Below, in pieces: positions 1-6,559 of a DNA stretch of 6,930 nucleotides. Every line of letters starts with the position of its first letter. The stretch's first letter is position 1. The notes under the pieces were generated by a model. It was not told the origin of the DNA and did not search any database. It was given only the letters and a program-made list of their open reading frames with translations. The DNA is from Dehalococcoidia bacterium UBA2979 (GTDB taxonomy: Bacteria; Chloroflexota; Dehalococcoidia; UBA2979). The DNA lies in assembly GCA_002348225.1 (NCBI GenBank), contig DEAP01000112.1, forward strand, positions 1 through 6,930, in the 5' to 3' direction. The translations under genes were made by a program, and so were the position numbers.

Positions 1-207
1 ATGCTTTATCCCATGTGTAGATATCGGTCGGGTAGTCTCATTAACTGAGGTTGTTGAGCTGATCGCGATCCAGCCAATGATCGTTAATATCGCAACTATC
101 CCAAGCAAAATGTAATCAGGAGTGTGTTTTTTTTCTCTATTTAGAGGTATGGTGTCGACATTCTTATCTGATGCTACTCCGGAGGGGATGTTTTTTTTAC
201 CTTGCAT
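1..207 (-). CDS. ftsW: FtsW septal peptidoglycan glycosyltransferase, N-terminal part (cut by window edge)
   Basis: This is the 5' end of a gene that runs off the left edge; 69 codons are visible. FtsW is the SEDS-family polytopic membrane glycosyltransferase that polymerises lipid II at the septum together with the FtsI transpeptidase. The visible part has a hydrophilic, mostly basic cytoplasmic tail of about 29 residues. A first membrane segment follows at about residues 31-50. It starts with PDYILL and ends with ISSTTS, which matches the usual start of the first FtsW helix (PDY.LL...G...V.SASS). The ATG at 207 lies one base after the murD stop codon, and no clear Shine-Dalgarno sequence precedes it, so translation probably depends on coupling to murD. 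No other in-frame start before the first helix is convincing. The first 27 codons contain two A8 runs. The SEDS catalytic region lies outside the window, so the call rests on position and the first helix. Confidence 0.82.
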   Translation of the reverse strand, partial: MQGKKNIPSGVASDKNVDTIPLNREKKHTPDYILLGIVAILTIIGWIAISSTTSVNETTRPISTHGIKH

Positions 208-208
208 C

Positions 209-1795
209 CTAGTTTTTTGGACCGTCCGAGGCCAATCCAGCAACCAAAGCTTTGAATTCCCGGCCCCTTTTTTCGAAGTTGGTGTAATGGTCAAATGAGG
301 TTCCACCAGGTGCCAGTAGTATGACATCTCCATTTTTAGCAATACGTAGAGCGGACCAAAACGCGTCCGTCAGGTCTTTTTCATTGATGCATAAGAGGGT
401 ATCAGCTGATTTCGGACCTCCTTTCTCAATAAAATGTGCACCAGATTCTCCAAAGCCCACGAACCCCCGGCACCTATCGGCGATGGCATCTCTGAGTTTC
501 GTGGGGAACGGAAGTTTTTTGTCACGGCCTCCCATCAGCAGGACTACTTTTTGATTTGCATTCAAATTGAGCGCGGTTAACGCGGCCAAAGTGCGTTCAG
601 GAGTGGTAGCAATTGAGTCATTCACAAACAATAGCGAGCGATGATTACTTTCAATAGTTTCGAGTCTGTGCTCCACACCTTGGAAAGACTCTATTCCAGA
701 ACTGATCAGTTGCAAGACCGTATTGGGGGTTTTAGGCTCTTTTGCCTGTAGCAAAAAGTAACTGATAACGGCAGCAAAAGCTACGTTGTACATATTGTGG
801 TAGCCAGGAGCCTGTGCGTGATTAAACGGGGACCAGTTTTCGAGCAGAGTTACTGGAGAAGTCATGCCATACGTACCCTGTGGGATATCTAGCTGCAACG
901 AATATAACTCATCAACGTTTCCAGTTTGTTGATAGTTAGCATAGCCATAGAGGCTCTCGTCGGTACCATCCTCCTCAGATAGATGCTCGCCAGACTTATC
1001 TTTATTTTTATTGGTACCAGACATTGATCGATGAGCGACCTCACCTAGAGAGATCGCGACAGTTCTACTGCCTCCTGTTGCGATTATCTTCCTCACGTTT
1101 TGATCGTCGATATTCGCGATAAACAGATCTGTTGGAGACTGCCACTTTATTATCTTGCTTTTGAGTTCCTGATATTCCTTCCAAGAGAATTGGTCGAGAT
1201 GATTAGGTGTGACATTTGTAATACAAGCAATTGCAGGGGATCTATTCAATCGGAGTAACTGTGTATGTGACATCTCTATAATTACTTTTGTGTCATTTGT
1301 TATGTCTGGAAGACTAGAGAGCAATTCGAAGCCAATATTGCCTCCAACAACCACCGACTCGCCAGAATATCTCAAAATATCAGCGAGGATAGCCGTGGTA
1401 GTGGTTTTCCCTGCTGACCCAGTTATTCCAACTACAGGCACTTGGCAACGTTCTAGGAAAAGTTCAAGCATAGATGAAATACGGCAATTTGCTTGTCTGG
1501 CTTGAGTTAGGATTGGGTTGTGATCTGGTACTCCCTGAGACGCAAAAATCGTATCAAATAATTGCAAATCCTTTGGGATAACACCGTCCAGATAAAGGTG
1601 CGATACTGGTAGCCGCGCGAGCAGTTTAGATTTTTCTTGAGAGTCACGTAATTCGTGGATTGATTTTTGATCTGAAATGAAGAGGTCTGCTCCTTCAGAT
1701 GCCAGAAACTTCGAGAGATCCATTCCCTCTATCCCTAAACCAAGAACAAGAACTTTTTTATTTTTATAGGTGTTCGTTGATACTTGCTGATTCAT
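209..1795 (-). CDS. murD: UDP-N-acetylmuramoyl-L-alanine--D-glutamate ligase (MurD)
   Basis: Cytoplasmic Mur ligase that uses ATP to add D-glutamate to UDP-MurNAc-L-Ala. The protein has 528 residues. Domain 1 is a Rossmann-like fold with a glycine motif at 19-24 (GLGIEG), and QGVP at 87-90 fits the UDP-substrate loop. The central ATPase domain has its P-loop at 123-133 (GITGSAGKTTT), an EMSHTQL motif at 174-180 and NVTPNHLDQF at 194-203. Lys212 fits the carbamylated lysine, and GYHNMYN lies at 331-337. The C-terminal domain has NDSIATTPE at 392-400, GGRDKK at 422-427 and APGGTSFDHY at 495-504. Most MurD proteins have about 440-470 residues; the excess here is a hydrophilic insertion at about 251-310. 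Some conserved positions differ: SSFQL is SHTQL, EDH is PNH, and the lysine of NDSKAT is isoleucine. The ATG at 1795 is 12 bases after the mraY stop with only a weak purine-rich ribosome site. The insertion makes the exact active-site geometry uncertain, but the family is clear. Confidence 0.93.
   Translation of the reverse strand: MNQQVSTNTYKNKKVLVLGLGIEGMDLSKFLASEGADLFISDQKSIHELRDSQEKSKLLARLPVSHLYLDGVIPKDLQLFDTIFASQGVPDHNPILTQARQANCRISSMLELFLERCQVPVVGITGSAGKTTTTAILADILRYSGESVVVGGNIGFELLSSLPDITNDTKVIIEMSHTQLLRLNRSPAIACITNVTPNHLDQFSWKEYQELKSKIIKWQSPTDLFIANIDDQNVRKIIATGGSRTVAISLGEVAHRSMSGTNKNKDKSGEHLSEEDGTDESLYGYANYQQTGNVDELYSLQLDIPQGTYGMTSPVTLLENWSPFNHAQAPGYHNMYNVAFAAVISYFLLQAKEPKTPNTVLQLISSGIESFQGVEHRLETIESNHRSLLFVNDSIATTPERTLAALTALNLNANQKVVLLMGGRDKKLPFPTKLRDAIADRCRGFVGFGESGAHFIEKGGPKSADTLLCINEKDLTDAFWSALRIAKNGDVILLAPGGTSFDHYTNFEKRGREFKALVAGLASDGPKN
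866..1045 (-). other. Hydrophilic insertion in the central domain of MurD
   Basis: This stretch encodes about MurD residues 251-310. It lies between the segment resembling the NADD region (IANIDDQN, 226-233) and the GxHN motif (331-337). It is rich in Lys, Asn, Gly, Ser, Asp and Glu, with a run around KNKDKSGEHLSEEDGTDES that looks disordered. The two flanks align with ordinary MurD, and the reading frame is kept throughout. That argues for a real insertion and against a frameshift. Exact borders are approximate because no alignment was run. Confidence 0.6.
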
Positions 1796-1807
1796 TCTCT
1801 ATGTCTT

Positions 1808-2794
1808 TCACACCTTTAAAGCAAGCGCAACACCCAACATGGCTCCAGCGATTGCAAGTAAATAGAGCCTCATCACAATCTGTGGTTCACTCCATCCCAG
1901 TAGTTCTAGATGGTGATGGAAAGGCGTTTGTAGGAATATTCGTTTCCCGCTAGTCACTTTGAAATAGATTACTTGAACAAGCGCAGAACCTGCCTCCAAT
2001 ACATATACAATTCCGACAATAGGAAGTATCAACCAGTGCCCCGTCATTAGTGCCACTGTGGCGAGTGCGGCTCCGAGCGGCAATGCACCGGCGTCACCCA
2101 TAAATACCGATGCGGGATGAGCGTTATACCAGAGGAATCCCAGAAGAGCTCCAGATACGGTGAAACAAAATATAGCTAGGAAGACTTGGCCTTGTACGAA
2201 GGCAATAACTGCGTACGCTCCAAATGCAAAGGCTGCGGTACCACCGAGCAGTCCATCCAGCCCGTCAGTCACTGATACAGCCGTGGTAGTTGTAAAAACA
2301 GTCACAAAAGCGATGCCCAAGTAGGTGTATCCTAATCCGTGCTTACCTATCCAAGGGATATTGACACTTTCAGCCTCGAGCAAGAAGAACATGCAATACG
2401 CAACAATACCTGCAACAAGACCGATAGAGGCAAATTTTAACCTCCATGTTAGACCAGTCATCGGGCGATTGACGAAAGTTCCAAAATCATCCCATACTCC
2501 AAGTACTAGCATCCCGGTGATTACTGATATAGGCAAAATCATCGATTCGCGATTAATCAAAAGCCGACTGTTTTCGACATCGAAAAGATTGGTGAGTACT
2601 GTCACGATCAGTACCGTTGCCCAGATAAAAAGTCCACCCATAGTGGGTGTGCCTGATTTTAGCTGGTGAGACTCAGGTAGATATCCAGAGATTGCTTTGC
2701 CAAATTTCAATGCTCGAAGAAGTCGGATACTGGGTGAGCCTAACGTGAGTGCTACCAAGAAGGCTATTCCTCCCGAGAGGAGTGCTCCTGTCAT
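1808..2794 (-). CDS. mraY: Phospho-N-acetylmuramoyl-pentapeptide transferase (MraY)
   Basis: Integral membrane enzyme that transfers phospho-MurNAc-pentapeptide from the UDP precursor to undecaprenyl phosphate, giving lipid I at the cytoplasmic face. The protein has 328 residues, within the normal range, and about ten hydrophobic segments. Motifs in order: KSGTPTMGG at 46-54, the aspartate pair WDDF at 101-104, VTDGLDGL at 175-182, NAHPASVFMGDAGAL at 224-238, and the triple histidine PFHHHLELLG at 291-300. Two positions that are normally polar and conserved differ: Thr106 stands where a lysine usually follows the aspartate pair, and Ser174 stands where asparagine usually precedes TDGLDG. The ATG at 2794 overlaps the murF stop in an ATGA arrangement, so translation is coupled. 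A modest AAGG lies 4 bases upstream. MGDAGAL and ALMTGHW recall Chloroflexota sequences as I remember them. The related transferase WecA is unlikely, because of the HHH motif and the location between murF and murD. Confidence 0.96.
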   Translation of the reverse strand: MTGALLSGGIAFLVALTLGSPSIRLLRALKFGKAISGYLPESHQLKSGTPTMGGLFIWATVLIVTVLTNLFDVENSRLLINRESMILPISVITGMLVLGVWDDFGTFVNRPMTGLTWRLKFASIGLVAGIVAYCMFFLLEAESVNIPWIGKHGLGYTYLGIAFVTVFTTTTAVSVTDGLDGLLGGTAAFAFGAYAVIAFVQGQVFLAIFCFTVSGALLGFLWYNAHPASVFMGDAGALPLGAALATVALMTGHWLILPIVGIVYVLEAGSALVQVIYFKVTSGKRIFLQTPFHHHLELLGWSEPQIVMRLYLLAIAGAMLGVALALKV

Positions 2795-4212
2795 AGTGCC
2801 TTATCCTTTTCATGTGAGCGACTTTTGAGTTTTGATATCAACACTGATGCAATCTCATCTAATTCTAGGGAATGGGATCCTTTAATTAGTACGGTGTCTC
2901 CGAAGTCAATCATCTCCAATAAGGCGTCTATTGCTTCTCGATTGCTATTAACCATTTCCACCGATGTGAGGCCGTATTCTTTTGCAGTTTGAGCAAGGAC
3001 TCGGCTTTCAGATCCTATCGTCACTAGGTGATCAACAGTGGAAGCTGCATGGATTCCAGCTGTTATATGCTCTGCTTTTGACACGGAGCCTAGTTCCAGC
3101 ATGTCACCGAGAAGGGCAATTCTACTTCCCGCAGAGCTGTCTAAAACTCGAAGTGCAGCTTCAAGTGATTTGGGCTGTGAATTATAGGTGTCGTTGAGTA
3201 TGGTTATGCCTCCAGGTATGTCAGTCCTCACAATACGATCACTGAAAATCATATTTTCCATTGTTTGGCTGATCTGCTCGGTTGTGTAGCCCATAGCAAT
3301 TCCTGATGAAATCACCGCAATGACATTTTCAACCAAATGTGTACCAGATAGTTGGATGGAGAATCGAGTATTCTCCGATTTATATCTAATATTGAATGCA
3401 ATCCGGCGGTCACTAGCTACTTCAATATCTGTGGCTGTGACGTCAGCCTTTGTATTCCCAGCTGCAGAAAAGCCTAGGATATTACTTTTAGTGACCTGTC
3501 GCATTTGCCAAACAAGTGGGTCGTCGAAATTGAGAATCGAGTGACCATCTTCAGGGAGTGATCTAGGTAATTCGCTTTTCGCCAGCTGAATATTCTCTAA
3601 GCTGCCCGCGCGAGACAGGTGCGTTGGCCCGACATTTAATACTATGCCAATATCCGGTTTGGCTACTTTGCACAGGAAGTCGATCTCACCTATTTTGTAC
3701 ATTCCCATTTCAATGATCGCTAGTTTGGAGCTGGCAGGTGTCTCTAGAAGGCAGAGCGGCACTGATATTTCATTGTTGTAGTTGTTTTTGTTCCACGATG
3801 TATTTTCATAATTACTAAATATTTCTCCAGCTATATTCTTTGTGGTTGTTTTGCCCACACTACCAGTTATTGCTAAAACCTTCGTGGTGATCTGTTTTCT
3901 CCATTCACTTCCCAGTCTTTGAAGAGCCGTTAGGGAATCACGAACCAATATAAACGAGTGCTGCTGGGGCTTGGAGGATTCTTCATCGATTAGGATCGCG
4001 GCGGCCCCGCGCTTGATTGCTTCTTCGACGAACGCGTGGCCGTTGTGTTTGGTTCCGCGCATGGCTACAAATAGATCCCCCGGCATAATTTCGCGGGAGT
4101 CGATAACTGCCTTTCTTACGTTGATAGCACTAAGGAGATTAGTTTCAATCATCTCATCCGCTAGTGCCTCGGAAATGAAAGTTCCTGAAAGTTGTATGTC
4201 GGGATTTGGCAT
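2791..4212 (-). CDS. murF: UDP-N-acetylmuramoyl-tripeptide--D-alanyl-D-alanine ligase (MurF)
   Basis: Cytoplasmic Mur ligase that adds D-Ala-D-Ala to UDP-MurNAc-tripeptide with ATP, the last cytoplasmic step before MraY. The protein has 473 residues from the chosen start, the usual MurF length. The N-terminal domain has VIDSREIMPGDLFVAMRG at 36-53. The central ATPase domain has its P-loop at 115-124 (ITGSVGKTTT), NNYNNEISVPL at 143-153, EMGMYKIGEI at 168-177 and NVGPTHLSRAGS at 193-204. The C-terminal domain has NDTYNSQPKS at 340-349, LGDMLELG at 368-375 and KGSHSLELDEI at 444-454. The YNSQP segment resembles the MurF signature YNANP and not the DNPR or DDPN motifs of MurE. The ATG at 4212 is chosen because GGGAGGT lies 7-13 bases upstream; a TTG at 4227 would also be in frame. 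The gene starts 4 bases after ftsI and its stop overlaps mraY by 4 bases. KGSR reads KGSH and GxHN reads GTHL, which are mild departures. Confidence 0.94.
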   Translation of the reverse strand: MPNPDIQLSGTFISEALADEMIETNLLSAINVRKAVIDSREIMPGDLFVAMRGTKHNGHAFVEEAIKRGAAAILIDEESSKPQQHSFILVRDSLTALQRLGSEWRKQITTKVLAITGSVGKTTTKNIAGEIFSNYENTSWNKNNYNNEISVPLCLLETPASSKLAIIEMGMYKIGEIDFLCKVAKPDIGIVLNVGPTHLSRAGSLENIQLAKSELPRSLPEDGHSILNFDDPLVWQMRQVTKSNILGFSAAGNTKADVTATDIEVASDRRIAFNIRYKSENTRFSIQLSGTHLVENVIAVISSGIAMGYTTEQISQTMENMIFSDRIVRTDIPGGITILNDTYNSQPKSLEAALRVLDSSAGSRIALLGDMLELGSVSKAEHITAGIHAASTVDHLVTIGSESRVLAQTAKEYGLTSVEMVNSNREAIDALLEMIDFGDTVLIKGSHSLELDEIASVLISKLKSRSHEKDKAL

Positions 4213-4216
4213 AATC

Positions 4217-6043
4217 TTACCTCCCAATCGTATCTTTACTTACTTCACTGGGTATTTCACGATACCTTATAATTTCTGCGGCTATTTCAGAAAAGATGGG
4301 CGCTGCGGTCAGTCCAGCCAAGCCATCGTTTTCGCGTGGATTCCTGAGCCTGACTAAGAGCCCGAAACTAGGCTCAAGTGCGGGTACAAACCCGATAAAC
4401 GTGGCGTCCATTTGATTTTCGTTATATTTATTTGTTACTGGATCAAATCGAATAGCTGTCCCAGTTTTCCCTCCAACAGAGTGTCCCTGAATTCGCGCTG
4501 CATGCCACTCGTTACTTTCTACTACAGTTTCCAAAAGCCTCATCATTGTATTTGCTGTATCAGTCGAAACTACTCTATGTCCGTGTGCACACGCACCCTC
4601 ATTGAGTTCAACGTCAGCTATCAAGTAGGGGGTGGCTAGACATCCATCGGTATAAAAGGCAGTAAGTGTCATCAATGCCTGTAGAGGAGTCACTCTAACC
4701 CCATGTCCATACGCTTGAGTTCCTTTTGACATATCAGTCCAATTGGGGTCATCTGGTGACACCAAATCGCTTTTCACCTCGCCTCGGATATCCAGACCAG
4801 AGGTATGCCCGATATTGAAGAGGTCCATGTAAGAGTAGAAGTCGGAAGATTCTACTTGGCCTCCAATCCAAGCGGCACCAGTGTTGATTGAATGATTCAG
4901 GATTTCAGTGACAGTTACTTCACCATAGACTCGCTGTTCCCAGTTTGAAATTTTAACTCCGTCAACGCAATCGGTTGCGAAGCAAAGAATTCCAGTGTCC
5001 TTATACACTGTTTTTTCTGTAATTAAGCCAAGATCAATGCCGATTGCCACGGAAAGAGGTTTAAATACCGATCCTGGTTCGTAGGTTTTTGCCACAGCAG
5101 AATTAACAGAATTTGCTATGTCACCCATGGTTAATCCGGAGTTCAGCTCTTGATAGGTTAAGTAAGGGTAACTAGACATTGCCCTTATTGCTCCTATGTT
5201 CCCATCAGTAAGATCAACCACTATCACATCTCCCGCGTCAGCTCGATAGGTTGTTATCCCATCGGATAATTTAGAGCTTGCAATTTGCTGAATTTCGGAA
5301 TCTATCGTCAATTTTAGATTATTCCCAGGGATGGCCTTTTCTCCTATTGTTGGTGTGTATCCTAGTGTCCCGCCTAGTGCGTCCTGTTCACTAAGGGTCC
5401 AACCAGGTGTTCCACTCAAAAATGAGTCATAATCTTTTTCTATTCCCCACAGCGGTTCCCCATAACTGTTTACATATCCAATCAATTGCGAGGTCGCTGT
5501 TTCATCCGGGTAAATTCTTTTTGAACGTGGCTGTAACTGGACTCCATACATGGACAACCCTCGCAGTAGCCCCCTCTGCCCTAAATCGAGGTTGCGTAGA
5601 AGCGGAGTTCTAGATGCATCTGAGTCTTTTCCTAAATGAATCAGCCAAGAAAGTAGTTGATCTTTAGGGATGTCATGTGTGACTGATAAAGTATCCCCTA
5701 GATATTTTACTAATTCACGTGCGGTATGTTCTGCTTCATTTGGATCCGCTATCCAATGGATGTTATCCAGATATAAATCCCATGATTCGACCGAAAGTGC
5801 GAGCGGTAAGCCATTGGCATCGGTTATCATTCCTCTCTGCGCTGGAATGTCTATTAAATCGAGCTGTGCGGATTTGGCGTTAGCACTCAGAACACCATGT
5901 TGCTCTATTTGTAATTCATAGAGCCGCAGCAAAATCATCCCAATTCCGACAATAACTAACGTTGCAAGGAATATGTGCCGCCAGCTACCGCCACCCGCAC
6001 GATAAGTAGGTATGTTTTGTGAGGGATTATTTTTCTTGGTCAT
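4217..6043 (-). CDS. ftsI: FtsI / PBP3-type septal transpeptidase (class B penicillin-binding protein)
   Basis: Bitopic membrane protein that cross-links septal peptidoglycan outside the membrane, working with FtsW. The protein has 608 residues from the ATG. A short basic cytoplasmic tail precedes a membrane helix at about 21-42. The N-terminal pedestal domain has RGMITDANG at 70-78, RIYPDETATSQLIGYVN starting at 176, and GIEKDYDSFLSG at about 200-211. The transpeptidase domain has all three active-site motifs: SVFK (nucleophile Ser325, Lys328), SIN (Ser385, Asn387) and KTGT (Lys526). YGHGVRVTPLQ lies at 445-455. There is no PASTA repeat. The only four cysteines (354, 359, 468, 485) all lie in the exported transpeptidase domain. 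The ATG at 6043 is preferred; a GTG at 6049, two codons upstream, is equally possible because neither has a good ribosome site. The gap to the ftsL-like gene is 18 bases. Elongasome PBP2 is less likely given the dcw position just before murF. Confidence 0.93.
   Translation of the reverse strand: MTKKNNPSQNIPTYRAGGGSWRHIFLATLVIVGIGMILLRLYELQIEQHGVLSANAKSAQLDLIDIPAQRGMITDANGLPLALSVESWDLYLDNIHWIADPNEAEHTARELVKYLGDTLSVTHDIPKDQLLSWLIHLGKDSDASRTPLLRNLDLGQRGLLRGLSMYGVQLQPRSKRIYPDETATSQLIGYVNSYGEPLWGIEKDYDSFLSGTPGWTLSEQDALGGTLGYTPTIGEKAIPGNNLKLTIDSEIQQIASSKLSDGITTYRADAGDVIVVDLTDGNIGAIRAMSSYPYLTYQELNSGLTMGDIANSVNSAVAKTYEPGSVFKPLSVAIGIDLGLITEKTVYKDTGILCFATDCVDGVKISNWEQRVYGEVTVTEILNHSINTGAAWIGGQVESSDFYSYMDLFNIGHTSGLDIRGEVKSDLVSPDDPNWTDMSKGTQAYGHGVRVTPLQALMTLTAFYTDGCLATPYLIADVELNEGACAHGHRVVSTDTANTMMRLLETVVESNEWHAARIQGHSVGGKTGTAIRFDPVTNKYNENQMDATFIGFVPALEPSFGLLVRLRNPRENDGLAGLTAAPIFSEIAAEIIRYREIPSEVSKDTIGR
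4219..4225 (-). promoter_or_regulatory. Strong Shine-Dalgarno site of murF, embedded in the ftsI stop region
   Basis: The minus strand reads GGGAGGT, then six bases, then the murF ATG at 4212. It is the best ribosome binding site in the window. It is formed by the last two codons of ftsI (GGG AGG) and the first base of its TAA stop. It decides in favour of the ATG at 4212 over the upstream in-frame TTG at 4227. Among these coupled genes it suggests that ribosomes can also enter de novo at murF. Confidence 0.85.
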
Positions 6044-6061
6044 CCGCACTGTTATTCACTA

Positions 6062-6559
6062 TCACTCGGTAGTTAGGTCATCAATAATCAGGGAATAATT
6101 CAATATTCTTGCTAATTCACTTGGCAGGAATTGTTTCGGTAGGTATTCACCGGCGTCACGATATCTATCGACGAAGTCTTGGTCTATTAGTTGTTCATCT
6201 GGCTCTCTTTGGATGTACGTATTATCTCGCTCTGATCTTATCGTTTTGTGCAGAATTACTAGATCTTGGGCTAATTCTGCGCTGAGAAGATTTGAGTTAT
6301 ACGCTATTTCTGCGGACTGCTGATGTATCAAGGAAAGTTCATTGGCGAGTACCGGAATTTTAGCAGCTGTGTGCACTTGAAAGATTCCTAAGGCTGAAGC
6401 AATGAGAGTCAGGGCCCAAGCAGCAAGAGTCGCTCGAGATCCGGTTCTGACACCATTTTTGTCTGTCCTGTTTAATGTTGGGTTTTGAGAAGGTTGGTTG
6501 GGGGCTAAATTTAATTGATTGTCTAGTTTTTCACTGAGATCAAGGGAACTTTTATACAT
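6062..6559 (-). CDS. FtsL-like bitopic division protein (positional assignment)
   Basis: The predicted protein has 165 residues and lies exactly where ftsL sits in dcw clusters, between rsmH and ftsI. FtsL is a small single-pass protein that, with FtsB and FtsQ/DivIB, holds and activates the FtsW-FtsI synthase. A hydrophilic Asn/Gln/Ser-rich tail of about 42 residues is followed by one hydrophobic segment at about 43-61 (LAAWALTLIASALGIF). A helical region at about 66-110 with regularly spaced Leu, Ile and Ala could form a coiled coil, and a charged C-terminal part extends to 165. This is the FtsL topology, but FtsL is usually about 90-125 residues and I recognise no diagnostic motif, so no gene symbol is given. 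The ATG at 6559 is chosen because AGGTG lies just upstream; the ATG overlaps the end of rsmH by 8 bases. A GTG at 6592 would add 11 residues and a 41-base overlap. It could be a lineage-specific divisome protein instead. Confidence 0.68.
   Translation of the reverse strand: MYKSSLDLSEKLDNQLNLAPNQPSQNPTLNRTDKNGVRTGSRATLAAWALTLIASALGIFQVHTAAKIPVLANELSLIHQQSAEIAYNSNLLSAELAQDLVILHKTIRSERDNTYIQREPDEQLIDQDFVDRYRDAGEYLPKQFLPSELARILNYSLIIDDLTTE

Noticed and set aside
866..1045. A frameshift or pseudogene in murD
   Set aside because: Motifs before and after the insertion are in the same frame, and all three Mur ligase domains are complete.
1209..1505. A 98-codon open frame on the plus strand
   Set aside because: It is antisense to the murD P-loop region and has no independent support.
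2325..2669. A 114-codon open frame on the plus strand
   Set aside because: It is antisense to the conserved mraY core (DD and TDG motif regions), so it is a by-product of the mraY codon pattern.
4213..4227. TTG at 4227 as the murF start
   Set aside because: A strong GGGAGGT sits correctly before the ATG at 4212, and the extra five residues are not conserved in MurF as I know it.
3971..4357. A 128-codon open frame on the plus strand
   Set aside because: It lies antisense across the murF start and ftsI end, both well supported by motifs. It has no ribosome site of note and its product resembles no known family.
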